NCBI GenBank assembly: GCA_964448115.1
Contig: CAYUVA010000011.1
Span: 23,718-87,717, forward strand
Length of the DNA stretch: 64,000 nt
Source of the DNA: CAYUVA01 sp964448115 [NCBI: uncultured bacterium]
GTDB lineage: Bacteria; CAYUVA01
Direction: 5' to 3'
Both the position numbers and the translations under genes were made by a program. Every line of letters starts with the position of its first letter. Positions within the stretch are counted from its first letter, which is position 1. The notes beneath the pieces were generated by a model. It worked only from the letters and a program-made list of their open reading frames with translations, was not told the DNA's origin and ran no database searches. Of this stretch, positions 27,315-36,423 are shown in pieces.

Positions 27315-28451
27315 CTATCCCCATACCCCTGGGATCTTTGTTTCGCAGAATTTACACTTACCATCGGTGATATTATTCTCTGTGATGTAGTAGCCGTATC
27401 GTGCAATGAGCTTCTTTTTGCAGTTATGGCAGTATGTATTCTCCGCATCGTGTCCGGGCACATTGCCGACATAGACATATCGGATTCCCTCTTCCATGCA
27501 TGCCTTGCGAGCTCTCTCCAGGGTGCTAACCGGCGTGGAGGGGAGGTTCTGCAACTGGTACATGGGATGGAAGCGTGTGAAATGTACGGGTACATCTACT
27601 CCAAGCTCCTTGACTATCCACTTAGCCATCTTGCGGATGTCGTCGATCTGGTCGTTCAGGGTGGGTATTACCAGATAAACGATCTCGGTCCAGACCTTCC
27701 TCTCAACAAGCAACTTCAGGCAATCTAACACCGGTTGAAGAGTCCCGGCGCAGTAATTCTTGTAGAAGCTATCGGTAAATGCCTTGAGATCGACCTTCAT
27801 GGCGTCAAGGTACCTGCACCAGTCCTCTAGCGCCTGCTCAGTTATGTATCCGTTGGATATGCTGATCGTCTTGATATCAGAGCCTTTGGTTAGCCTGGCG
27901 GTCTCGTAAACATACTCGAAGAATACCACTGGCTCTGTATATGTAAAGGCGATCGACTTTGCGCCCTTCATTTTAGCTAACGGGACCAGCTTCTCCGGGG
28001 GAAGGTTCAAGTTATCCACCTGTTCAGGGCGTACCTGCGAGATCTGCCAGTTCTGACAGAACTTGCAGAGCATGTTACAACCAGCGGTTGCCAGCGAGAA
28101 TGCTTTTGTACTGGGAAAGAAGTGAAATAACGGCTTTTTCTCCACGGGATCGATATGAACCGAGCAGGGTCTGCCATAAACCAGCGTGTAGTATGTGCCA
28201 TCCTTGTTTTCTCTGCATCCGCAGTATCCTCTCTCCTTATCTGCGACCTCGCAATGTCGGGGGCATATATCGCAGCGCACCATCTTCTCATCACGCTTCT
28301 GATAGTGCATCGCTTCCCGCCATGAAAGGGAGCTGGAGGTGGAGAGTTCAAGGCTGTTGGCTATTGAGACAGGATTGCCCTTTAAAAGGCTAGAAGCACA
28401 TACCGCACCGCTTCCCGCAAGCATTAGCCTAATGAATTCCCTGCGATTCAT
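27315..28451 (-). CDS. AmmeMemoRadiSam-type radical SAM enzyme (AmrS-like)
   Basis: The 378-residue protein has its radical SAM motif as CNMLCKFC (Cys125, 129, 132), within ATAGCNMLCKFCQNWQISQ. The conserved lead-in is RCDICPRHCEV...GYCGCRENKDG and DPVEKKPLFHF, diagnostic of this pyruvate-formate-lyase-activase relative. The C-terminus carries two CxxC pairs (CHNCKKK, CKFCETK) forming a rubredoxin-like zinc or iron site. The N-terminus (MNRREFIRLMLAGSGAVCAS) looks like a Tat-type leader, which is seen in part of this family. The usual partners AMMECR1 and Memo are not in the window. Instead a DUF362 gene lies immediately upstream (1-base gap). Its reaction is unknown. Confidence 0.88.
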   Translation of the reverse strand: MNRREFIRLMLAGSGAVCASSLLKGNPVSIANSLELSTSSSLSWREAMHYQKRDEKMVRCDICPRHCEVADKERGYCGCRENKDGTYYTLVYGRPCSVHIDPVEKKPLFHFFPSTKAFSLATAGCNMLCKFCQNWQISQVRPEQVDNLNLPPEKLVPLAKMKGAKSIAFTYTEPVVFFEYVYETARLTKGSDIKTISISNGYITEQALEDWCRYLDAMKVDLKAFTDSFYKNYCAGTLQPVLDCLKLLVERKVWTEIVYLVIPTLNDQIDDIRKMAKWIVKELGVDVPVHFTRFHPMYQLQNLPSTPVSTLERARKACMEEGIRYVYVGNVPGHDAENTYCHNCKKKLIARYGYYITENNITDGKCKFCETKIPGVWG

Positions 28452-28452
28452 A

Positions 28453-29343
28453 TCAAACCTCCACGGTTAGCCTTTCGATCTTCTGAATATCGCTCACTCC
28501 GAGTGAGTACTTATCGCTCGATGCCTCGAAAATGTACCTGGGATACCGATTCATATCCTTTAGCGCCGAAATGCCATTCTTCTCACGCATCTGGCTGATT
28601 ATCTCGTAAATGACCCGATCAAGGGCAACAGCATCGGTTGATAGCAAAATTGCCCCGTACCTCACGGCATACTGAGGCTTATATCCAGGACCGCCGTGAT
28701 ATTGCACCCGCAGGGCATCGCAGATGCATAGCTTCAGTTTACGCTTGATTTCAGGGATGGCAAGCAAATCGCAAAGGTATGGCGTGCAGTTGTTGTCATG
28801 GTACTTGTTGGGATTATTGATGATGCCGTAGAGGTTCTTCATGGCACCGCATACTCCTGACAGGTTGTGATCCTTCATAACTGGCATACTCACCAGAGCA
28901 TCGCACTCGGAGACGATGCGGCTAAGCTGTGAGCATAGGTCGCCCTGGATGGTTAAACGAGGCTCATAGCCATAGCCAGCCTGGTCGGTGCCAAAGCAGC
29001 GAACGCCACTTTTACCAGTGTATATCTGATAACCAGCGCCCTTGAGTTCCCTATTAGTGCGGTCGAAGATGATGATGCGATTGTCTTTCAGCCCTGATGC
29101 TACTAATATCTTGGCAAAAGACATGGCAAGTTCGGGATGGGTAGTTAGGTGCCTTCCAGCTATCGGGTTAACCTTGATACCGACTGTATGCGAGGCTTTG
29201 AAGAGCTTGTTGACAGAATCCTTGGCATTTGACGCCTCGAACAGCCTACACAAGCCCTGGTTAAGCATCGTAGAGAGGACTTTAGGATCGACATCTTCTC
29301 CCTTGAAGGCTTTGCCCGATTTTACTATGACTACCTTGCTCAT
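28453..29343 (-). CDS. DUF362 domain protein
   Basis: The 296-residue protein shows the DUF362 pattern: VGIKVNPIAGRHLTTHPE, 'LVSMPVMKDHNLSGVCGAMK', NLYGIINNPNKYHDNNC and 'ILLSTDAVALDRVIYEII'. Some family members carry ferredoxin domains; this one has none, only scattered Cys. Function is uncharacterised; the family often neighbours AmrS-type radical SAM proteins, as here, where the two genes are separated by a single base and must be cotranscribed. No signal peptide is seen, in contrast to the Tat-like leader on its partner. Confidence 0.85.
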   Translation of the reverse strand: MSKVVIVKSGKAFKGEDVDPKVLSTMLNQGLCRLFEASNAKDSVNKLFKASHTVGIKVNPIAGRHLTTHPELAMSFAKILVASGLKDNRIIIFDRTNRELKGAGYQIYTGKSGVRCFGTDQAGYGYEPRLTIQGDLCSQLSRIVSECDALVSMPVMKDHNLSGVCGAMKNLYGIINNPNKYHDNNCTPYLCDLLAIPEIKRKLKLCICDALRVQYHGGPGYKPQYAVRYGAILLSTDAVALDRVIYEIISQMREKNGISALKDMNRYPRYIFEASSDKYSLGVSDIQKIERLTVEV

Positions 29344-29425
29344 GGTTATCGTTCAGCGGCTGTTGATTATGGGATAATTGAAAACTGAAGCCCTGTCAAG
29401 GATAATAAAGAAGGAAAAGGTAATC

Positions 29426-30511
29426 ATGAACATTCTTCACCTAAACTCGGAACCGGCTCTTCGAGGTGGGGAGCGACAGACACTCAGCCTCATTAAGTAC
29501 CTTAATCAATGGGGACATAACTGCCTGTTAACCTGCTCCCAGGGCAGCGCCATTGCACAGAAAGCAAAGGAACTAGGCATCATTACTTATGAGATCAAAT
29601 TTCAGTCAGAATATAACATTTTTACCTTGCTGAAACTTTATGATATTGTAAAACAAAATAAGATCGACCTAATTCATGCGCATACATCGAGAACTGCAAC
29701 CTACGCCGGCTTGATAGCCAGGCTGCTTTGCGGTAAAAATGTGCGCTGCGTGGTATCCCGAAGGGTACAATTCTCCACCAGGGGCAATCCGCTGCGCAAG
29801 CTCAAGTACCAATGCCTCCCTCATAAGATCATCGCTATCTCCGAGGGGGTCAAGAAGGTGCTCGTTGCTGATGGAATAAGTGAAGCTAAGATCTCAGTAG
29901 TTTACAGCGGCATAGAGCCACAACGCTTTGATGTGGCAACCGAACCTGATTATCTTCAGAGACAGCTTGGCATCCCCAGAGGCGCCATCATCATCTTGAA
30001 TATCGCCTACCTGAATCCGAGCAAGGGATTGAAATACCTGCTTGATGCAATGTCAATTCTACTTGGATCCGTGCGCAATATACACCTGGTACAGGTTGGA
30101 AGCGGGGAGATGAAACAACGCCTATTGGCTCATGCGGATTACCTTGGCATCTCTCGCCATGTAACCTTTGCTGGACGCAGAGAGGATATACCACAACTCA
30201 TGCATAGTTGCGATATTTTTGTCATCTCATCAGAGCAAGAGGGACTGTGTACCTCGATCATGGATGCCATGGTCTGCGCCAAGCCGGTGGTAGCGACCAA
30301 AGTCGGCGGAATACCGGAGATAGTCAAGGATGGGGAGACAGGGTTCCTGGTGTCCCCGCGGGATGCTCAAGCGCTGGCAGACAAAATAAGGGTTATGCTG
30401 CTCGATGATAATCTGCGCAGTGAAATGGGAGCCAAAGGGAGAGAACTAATACTTGATAGCTTCACTGCCGAGAGGATGGCAAGAAATACACTTGATGTTT
30501 ATCCAAGATAG
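29426..30511 (+). CDS. GT4-family (GT-B fold) glycosyltransferase
   Basis: The protein of about 361 residues starts at ATG 29426 (MNILHLNSEPALRGGERQTL) behind GAAGGAAAAGG; an upstream TTG frame adds 16 residues of poor quality. The GT-B N-domain has the GGxERQ donor loop motif and AHTSRTATYAG. The C-domain has VYSGIEPQRFD, LNIAYLNPSKGLKYLLDA, VGSGEMKQRL, FAGRREDIPQLMHSCDIFV and the nucleotide-sugar E-x7-E motif (EQEGLCTSIMDAM) followed by KPVVATKVGGIPEIV. It is predicted to be a retaining enzyme in the cytoplasm that extends a glycan or lipid-linked sugar. Divergent from the DUF362 gene. Confidence 0.92.
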   Translation: MNILHLNSEPALRGGERQTLSLIKYLNQWGHNCLLTCSQGSAIAQKAKELGIITYEIKFQSEYNIFTLLKLYDIVKQNKIDLIHAHTSRTATYAGLIARLLCGKNVRCVVSRRVQFSTRGNPLRKLKYQCLPHKIIAISEGVKKVLVADGISEAKISVVYSGIEPQRFDVATEPDYLQRQLGIPRGAIIILNIAYLNPSKGLKYLLDAMSILLGSVRNIHLVQVGSGEMKQRLLAHADYLGISRHVTFAGRREDIPQLMHSCDIFVISSEQEGLCTSIMDAMVCAKPVVATKVGGIPEIVKDGETGFLVSPRDAQALADKIRVMLLDDNLRSEMGAKGRELILDSFTAERMARNTLDVYPR

Positions 30512-30520
30512 TCGAACTAT

Positions 30521-33500
30521 CTACTCAACTACCGGGCTGAATTTTTTTATTACATCGTTATCGCGGTCCGCTATGTAAATATTACCCTCAGCATCCATCT
30601 CGATTTCGCCGGGGTGATTGAAGAAAGTTTCATTATAAAACACGCTGAATTTATTACTTCTATCATCGCTCACTAACCGGTTGCCACTCTGATCATAAAC
30701 CAGTATGCTGTTATCCTCGGTAGCACTTAGAATTATGGAATCAAACCTGTCGATACAAAGCCTGCTTCTCTCATATATCCTGTTGCAGGGTATGCTCCAG
30801 GCTAGGTCCCCATTGGGATTGTATTTCAGGATCAATTCCAAGTCCTTATCCGCTACATAGATATTATCATTGCTGTCGATTGCAACTGATACCGGGCGTT
30901 TGAGGATAACAGGGTTTTTATCGTCATTTCCGATACTTTTTAGGAACTTACCTTGCGGAGAATATATCCAAATCTGGTGAGCATTTGCATCTGCAAAATA
31001 TAGATTCCCCTTGCTATCTGTTGCGATATCCTTTACTACACCAGGATTCTTGCCTTCACCTGTAAAAAACACTCCCAGGTAGTTGCCCTGTTGATCAAAG
31101 CTGTAGATCGCCTGCTGTATCTCCGAGGCGACCAGGATCTGGTTTTCAGGAGCCAAACCGATATTTATGGGTATCTCGAAGCCTCCATCGCCGTGCCCTT
31201 TCTTGCCGAATAGTCTTATCAATTCGCCATTATGAGAGAATATTTTGATCTTATAGCGTGCTCCGTCGGCGACAATGATCTCATTATCTTTTGAAATAAC
31301 GAAATCATGTGGGTCTCTCAGCGAAGCATCATCATGGCCGGTATGTCCATATATCGAGGAGAGAACATATCGATAATTTGTCTTTCTTACTGGTTCACCT
31401 TTTAAGTATGTTGATGGATTGGAGTTAGGATTCAGCCAGTAGTAAGGTATATCCTTCATCGCCCCCTCCCCTACCCCAATTTGGCACTTCAGGTATGTTC
31501 CCACGCTTGCATTCTCTACCAGGATATCCACCTGGTGCAATCCGGGAGACAACATCGTATTCAAAGAATATTCACCAATCTCATCAGCAGGCTGAGCCTT
31601 ATATTCATCGATACTTGCGCTAAGGAACGCATTACACCATAGCTTGAATCGATACCTCTCCAATTTGGGGATATATATGCTGCCGCTTATACGAATATTA
31701 AAACTGGAACCCTCGATGCCTTTCGGTGTCTTATCCCAAAGTATGTTCAAGCTGCTTATCTTGTCGCTATGAATCAACTTATGCTGTTTTGAATCATAGT
31801 ATTCGATCTTGAGCGATTGCCTTTTTATTATCGCCTCGTGAGGTATCAAATATGCGATATAGGCTATCTCATGGCTTTTGCCGGGCAAAGGATTATGCCC
31901 CTTGAAATAATGCGCCTCGGGGTAAAACTCCTTTATGTACTTGGGCAAGATATTCAGAGCCATGAAACTAGGGGTAAGCACTATGGCTACTCCCTTATCG
32001 ACCCGTTTGCTGATCGGAAAGACATCCTTTAGCTCAAAGATAGGAAAAGCAGGCGTGGTCTCATGTTTGTATTTGGTAAGGACAGGTTCTGAGAAATCAT
32101 AGCCATAATATCGTATGGTGTCGTGTAACGCGAGTTCCTCAGATACATAAAAGTCATAGTCGGGCAGATGTTTTTTTATAAACTTCCCCGCTTCGGTCTT
32201 CATGGCGTAATATCCGTAGCAAAACTGCCCATCATGCAATGCCTTCTTGAAGTAATAACGATAATCTTGAACCAATCCAGCCCCCAGGCTGACCGCGACC
32301 AGCAAGACAAATATTCCTGTGCCAGCCTTGGGTAAAATCATTTTTAGAAATTCATGAAGCCATGCATAAAATATTGCTGCGAGCAAAAATATCATGGGAG
32401 TAACGCCAATCATTCGTACATAGCTCGGCACAGATAAAAGTGATGGTAGGCTGGTTCCCCAAAATATGAACAGTAGGAGCATCATATCGATTCGACGCCA
32501 GTTCTTGAATGCTAGTAACAAGCCGAATGTGAAAGCTATGACCAATGATAAATTCAAAAGCGGTTCTAAGGGGATGAGGAAACTACCGGTACCACCCTGG
32601 ACATAAAATGTCTTAATCCAGTTAGACAAGTTTTCCCACAATGGTGCAAAGCTGCCGACCTGCTTTATTCGGTTTCCCACGAACAGGTACTGGGCGCGAG
32701 CGCTGGTGAATAATCCCTCCTGGATTGTATAGATTAAAAGCGGTCCATAGCTGACCAGGATTCCCAGAATAACTATGAATAAAGATCCTATATAGCGGCG
32801 GAGAAAACCTCGTTTAGTAAGCGCTAATAAAAGAAACCATCCCAGGACGATCAGGGGAATCCCCTTGCCTGATAGATAGGTATGCGTGCATAATCCGATT
32901 CCGAGACCACCTAGAAAATAATATATGCGCCTATGCTTGTGGAAACCTAATAATAGAAAGTAAAGCCCGATCAACAAAATGGTGGGAAGCAGGATTCCAC
33001 GCAAGCCGGTTCGGCTATAGCTCACATGTCCGGGAAACGATGCCATGAAAAAGGCAGCGATGAAAGCATATCGGTTTCCCAGGATTAAACGAGCCAAGAG
33101 ATATACAAAGATTAATCCAACCATGCCTATCATAACCGATGTTAATCGCATGGAAAGCACCGATACACCATGCATCCTAAATACAAGGCTCATTATGAGA
33201 AAATATAAAGTCTCCTGACCCCAGTGAAAGTACGAGAAAGGAAGATATGGTCTCCCTTGCATAAAGCCGATCGCCTCCAGGATATTCCATGCTGAGTCGC
33301 TATGCAGCCCCGGCGGTATCTCGCTGATTCGATAAAGCCTGAAAAATAGTCCTAAAGCAAGGATTATACAGAATAGTAAAATCTCGGCTATGATCGGCAT
33401 TCCTTTAGCCGGTTTTATTACATCCACTTTGGAGTCATAAATTACTATAAAGAGGATGCAAGCTATGGACATGGTTAGTGCGCCGGCTAGTATCTTTTCC

Positions 33501-34804
33501 TGCATTAAAAACAGCTCACCGAGCATTGCTAATGATATGTTTGCAGCTAAAATCAAGAATAGTAGGTGCCTTTTATGACTAATAGAATCGCGAAATCTAT
33601 GTGATAAAGGCTTTCGAGGTGGTAATCGTTCGCTAATCCCGTCCAATAATAGATCCTCGCCTACCACTTCATCGCTATGGTCTTTGATAAGCGATGTTCG
33701 AACTAGTAAAGGCATCAGGATGTGAAATACAAAGATATAAAGGGCTGCCAGGCAAGCTAAACCGAGAAAGTAAACCTTGAAGGGGAAACGCTCAGGATTG
33801 ACCCATGACTTCGGCTTATTAAACAAAGGAAACATTATATTAGCCAAGGCTGTTTTTGTTAATTCCCTGGTTGGTTTCCTTGAAAGCACGGCTATACGGC
33901 AGCGAGTAGCATCCACAGCGTAAATCTTGCCCTGCTTGCCAATACAGATCCCGCAGACATAAATAAGGTCGGGTTTCTCCCCAACATACCGCAACCAGGA
34001 CATTTTATTGCCACTTATCCTGGCTGCCTTAATCTCTTTAGCCATCGGAAGGGTTACATAGATGATATCGCCATCTACAGCGATGTAGCTCTCTCCCCAC
34101 TTGTCAACCTCTGTATAAGATAGCTGTGATAAATAATTCCCCTTGTTATCAAATAATTGCAGCCTTCTATTGCCCGTATCGGCTACCAGAATGTTGCCAT
34201 TGTCAAATACATGTATGCCTACCGGCTCCATAAGTTGACCGGGCAGATTGCCGCCACCACCAAAAGCTCCCAGAAAGACGCCTTGCGGGGAGAACCTTTT
34301 GATCATCTTATGCCCAGTATCAACGACATATATGATACCCTCCCCATCAAGCGCAATCCCCTTTGGCGCAAAGAAATGACCTGTAATTTGCATAAGAAAT
34401 TCACCATGGGGAGAGAATTTCTGCACCCGATGATTCCAGGTGTCTGCTACATAAATATTACCTTGCGAATCGCAGGCAACTCCTGTAGGGTCACTGAATT
34501 GTCCCGCTTCTGCTCCTCTGGAGCCAAAAGATAATTTGAGCCTGCCATCTGGGAGGATTACCTGTATCCGGGCATTCCTGAAGTCGCAGGCAACAAGCGA
34601 GCCATCATGAGAAGAAGCTATCCCTTTTGGCTCATTAAACTGTTTTTCGCCAGTTCCGCAACTACCATAGAAAGCTATTGTCTTAAATGCAAACAAGGAT
34701 TCATTAAGCTTTGCTTTAACGATAAAATAAACAACAAATAAAACCATTAAAAATATTGCGAGTAAAAGAATAAAAAATATAACTTTATTTTTCCTCAAGT
34801 TCAT
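30521..34804 (-). CDS. NHL propeller / GT-C glycosyltransferase / PA14-like / NHL propeller fusion
   Basis: The product has 1427 residues. After an N-terminal membrane helix (about 9-32), residues 50-310 hold NHL repeats ('GSCGTGEKQFNEPKGIASSH', 'NIYVADTWNHRVQKFSPHGE') forming a beta-propeller. A membrane span (about 345-370) leads into a PMT/ArnT-like GT-C core (about 470-890). This core has GLHSDSAWNILEAIGF, carrying the acidic first-loop residue, SYFHWGQETLYF, and SRTGLRG. Residues about 1050-1170 resemble a PA14 carbohydrate-binding domain ('YRFKLWCNAFLSASIDEY'). A second set of NHL repeats (about 1190-1427; 'NIYVADKDLELILKYNPNGD', NIYIADRDNDVIKKFSP) ends the protein. I read it as an inner-membrane glycosyltransferase with periplasmic propellers and a glycan-binding module. 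Single continuous frame; no sign of misassembly. Confidence 0.82.
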   Translation of the reverse strand: MNLRKNKVIFFILLLAIFLMVLFVVYFIVKAKLNESLFAFKTIAFYGSCGTGEKQFNEPKGIASSHDGSLVACDFRNARIQVILPDGRLKLSFGSRGAEAGQFSDPTGVACDSQGNIYVADTWNHRVQKFSPHGEFLMQITGHFFAPKGIALDGEGIIYVVDTGHKMIKRFSPQGVFLGAFGGGGNLPGQLMEPVGIHVFDNGNILVADTGNRRLQLFDNKGNYLSQLSYTEVDKWGESYIAVDGDIIYVTLPMAKEIKAARISGNKMSWLRYVGEKPDLIYVCGICIGKQGKIYAVDATRCRIAVLSRKPTRELTKTALANIMFPLFNKPKSWVNPERFPFKVYFLGLACLAALYIFVFHILMPLLVRTSLIKDHSDEVVGEDLLLDGISERLPPRKPLSHRFRDSISHKRHLLFLILAANISLAMLGELFLMQEKILAGALTMSIACILFIVIYDSKVDVIKPAKGMPIIAEILLFCIILALGLFFRLYRISEIPPGLHSDSAWNILEAIGFMQGRPYLPFSYFHWGQETLYFLIMSLVFRMHGVSVLSMRLTSVMIGMVGLIFVYLLARLILGNRYAFIAAFFMASFPGHVSYSRTGLRGILLPTILLIGLYFLLLGFHKHRRIYYFLGGLGIGLCTHTYLSGKGIPLIVLGWFLLLALTKRGFLRRYIGSLFIVILGILVSYGPLLIYTIQEGLFTSARAQYLFVGNRIKQVGSFAPLWENLSNWIKTFYVQGGTGSFLIPLEPLLNLSLVIAFTFGLLLAFKNWRRIDMMLLLFIFWGTSLPSLLSVPSYVRMIGVTPMIFLLAAIFYAWLHEFLKMILPKAGTGIFVLLVAVSLGAGLVQDYRYYFKKALHDGQFCYGYYAMKTEAGKFIKKHLPDYDFYVSEELALHDTIRYYGYDFSEPVLTKYKHETTPAFPIFELKDVFPISKRVDKGVAIVLTPSFMALNILPKYIKEFYPEAHYFKGHNPLPGKSHEIAYIAYLIPHEAIIKRQSLKIEYYDSKQHKLIHSDKISSLNILWDKTPKGIEGSSFNIRISGSIYIPKLERYRFKLWCNAFLSASIDEYKAQPADEIGEYSLNTMLSPGLHQVDILVENASVGTYLKCQIGVGEGAMKDIPYYWLNPNSNPSTYLKGEPVRKTNYRYVLSSIYGHTGHDDASLRDPHDFVISKDNEIIVADGARYKIKIFSHNGELIRLFGKKGHGDGGFEIPINIGLAPENQILVASEIQQAIYSFDQQGNYLGVFFTGEGKNPGVVKDIATDSKGNLYFADANAHQIWIYSPQGKFLKSIGNDDKNPVILKRPVSVAIDSNDNIYVADKDLELILKYNPNGDLAWSIPCNRIYERSRLCIDRFDSIILSATEDNSILVYDQSGNRLVSDDRSNKFSVFYNETFFNHPGEIEMDAEGNIYIADRDNDVIKKFSPVVE

Positions 34805-34850
34805 TTAAATAATATTTATGCTAGTATTTTTAATTATCAGTTTTCACATT

Positions 34851-36266
34851 TTAATGGAGATACTTAGCCAAAAACTCCTCGACCTCCGGTAATCCACCCT
34901 GAAGGATGATATACCCATTAGGTGGCTCTTTATCTGTTATCTCTCCGGCAATAGGATTAAGCATCAGGTTTTTAACCTCTTCAAGCTCGTGTGTCTGTCC
35001 CAATGCCCAGCCTAACTTTACATAAGCAACCTCGGGGAGCATGTTCTGGGCAGGAATTACACCGAGCGCCTGGATATCCCGCCCAGTCTCGTAAACATTC
35101 ATGTGCACAAACCCCCAAAGAGTCTGTACGGTCATGTACATGGCAACTTTTTTTTCGTGTGCATATCTCAAGGCTGGGTATAGAGGCTTATTGACATGTC
35201 CCAACCCAGTGCCGGCTATGACTATTCCCTTGTAGCCGAGATCCACCAGGGCAGTGATGATATCAGGATGCATATTTGGATAATAATATTGGATGGTTAC
35301 CCTTTCCTCAAAGGTGGGTATGAGTTTAGGTTTCCTATTTTTATCCCGTTTTCTGTAGTCATGCTTGAGGTGGGTGAAACTCTCCAGGTTGACCATTGCT
35401 AAAGGAATATCGCTAATCGTGCGAAAAGTACTGCGATAGCTTGAGTGCATCTTGCGCACCCTTGTCCCGCGATGAAGTAGAGAGTAGGTATCACTAGTTG
35501 GACCGAACATGCAGACCATAACCTCTGCGATATCTCCATAACCTGCTGTCCAACAGGCGTGCAGGAGGTTATAAGCAGCATCAGATGAGGGGCGATCGCT
35601 GCTTCGTTGGCTGCCGACTAAAACGACCGGTACCGGCAGGTCTTGAACCATGAAGCTCAAGGCAGCCGCTGTATGATGTAGGGTATCGGTGCCATGTCCA
35701 ATGACAATACCGTCAACACCCTTCTCGATCTCTTCTACTATTGATTTTGCCAAGGTGATGTATGCAGATGGGGTCATATTTTCACTGAATATCCCAAATA
35801 ACTTCTTGGTCTCAATATTGCAGATATCGGCTAGCTCCGGCACCGCACCGTATAATTCGCCGGGGGAAAATGCAGGTATCACCGCTCCGGTACGATAATC
35901 GAGCCGACTGGCTATTGTGCCACCAGTCCCTAGTAAAGTGATCTTAGGCTTATGTGTATCGTATGGAAACTGCTTTTCCGGTATGCGATAGTTCGCCTTT
36001 CGATAGTCCAATACTTTTACATCGATGATAGACTCAGCCAAAACGCCTGTGTTATAACCCGATTCCAGCTTCATAACTATGTGCATGTCATCATCGTTCT
36101 CGCTTCTTGGCAATATTACTCCGCTGAAACAGCCTTTATTGGTAACAAACTCGACCACCATCCAGACAACTACACCGAGCTTTTCCATTATCTGCCTGGT
36201 CTTGCCTCTGTAGCCTTTATAATTTTCGCCCTCGTCGTTGGCAACCTCAAAGCCATGTAGTCTCAT
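34851..36266 (-). CDS. gatD: GatD-like subunit of archaeal-type Glu-tRNA(Gln) amidotransferase
   Basis: The protein of about 471 residues starts at ATG 36266 behind AAAGGTG. The N-terminal 100 residues form the small beta domain found in archaeal GatD (FSGVILPRSENDDDMHIVMK, LESGYNTGV). An L-asparaginase-like amidase follows with first catalytic Thr in LLGTGGTIASRLDYRTGAV (Thr117), 'GHGTDTLHHTAAALSFM' and VGSQRSSDRPSSDAAYNLL. In Archaea GatD releases ammonia from glutamine or asparagine for GatE, which converts Glu-tRNA(Gln) to Gln-tRNA(Gln). The beta domain and RTGAV motif separate it from plain type I/II asparaginases. No gatE is in the window, so it may act as an amidase alone. Rare in Bacteria. 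Confidence 0.85.
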   Translation of the reverse strand: MRLHGFEVANDEGENYKGYRGKTRQIMEKLGVVVWMVVEFVTNKGCFSGVILPRSENDDDMHIVMKLESGYNTGVLAESIIDVKVLDYRKANYRIPEKQFPYDTHKPKITLLGTGGTIASRLDYRTGAVIPAFSPGELYGAVPELADICNIETKKLFGIFSENMTPSAYITLAKSIVEEIEKGVDGIVIGHGTDTLHHTAAALSFMVQDLPVPVVLVGSQRSSDRPSSDAAYNLLHACWTAGYGDIAEVMVCMFGPTSDTYSLLHRGTRVRKMHSSYRSTFRTISDIPLAMVNLESFTHLKHDYRKRDKNRKPKLIPTFEERVTIQYYYPNMHPDIITALVDLGYKGIVIAGTGLGHVNKPLYPALRYAHEKKVAMYMTVQTLWGFVHMNVYETGRDIQALGVIPAQNMLPEVAYVKLGWALGQTHELEEVKNLMLNPIAGEITDKEPPNGYIILQGGLPEVEEFLAKYLH

Positions 36267-36372
36267 GCTTACACCTTTCTTAAAAACAGATATACCTAAA
36301 AAGGCATATAATCTTATCATATTCTTGCCTGCAATCGAAGCTGGTAAGAGCCTATATTAAGGACAGCAACCT

Positions 36373-36401
36373 TTGACAAACCTTTGCTGATGTTGAATAA
36401 A
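36373..36401 (+). promoter_or_regulatory. putative promoter of the 36424 B12-radical SAM gene
   Basis: TTGACA (36373-36378) and AATAAA (36396-36401) are spaced by 17 bases. The start point would be near 36408, giving a very short leader that still includes GGCGAGG before the ATG at 36424. Confidence 0.42.
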
Positions 36402-36423
36402 TAACCTGGCGGCGAGGTTTGTC

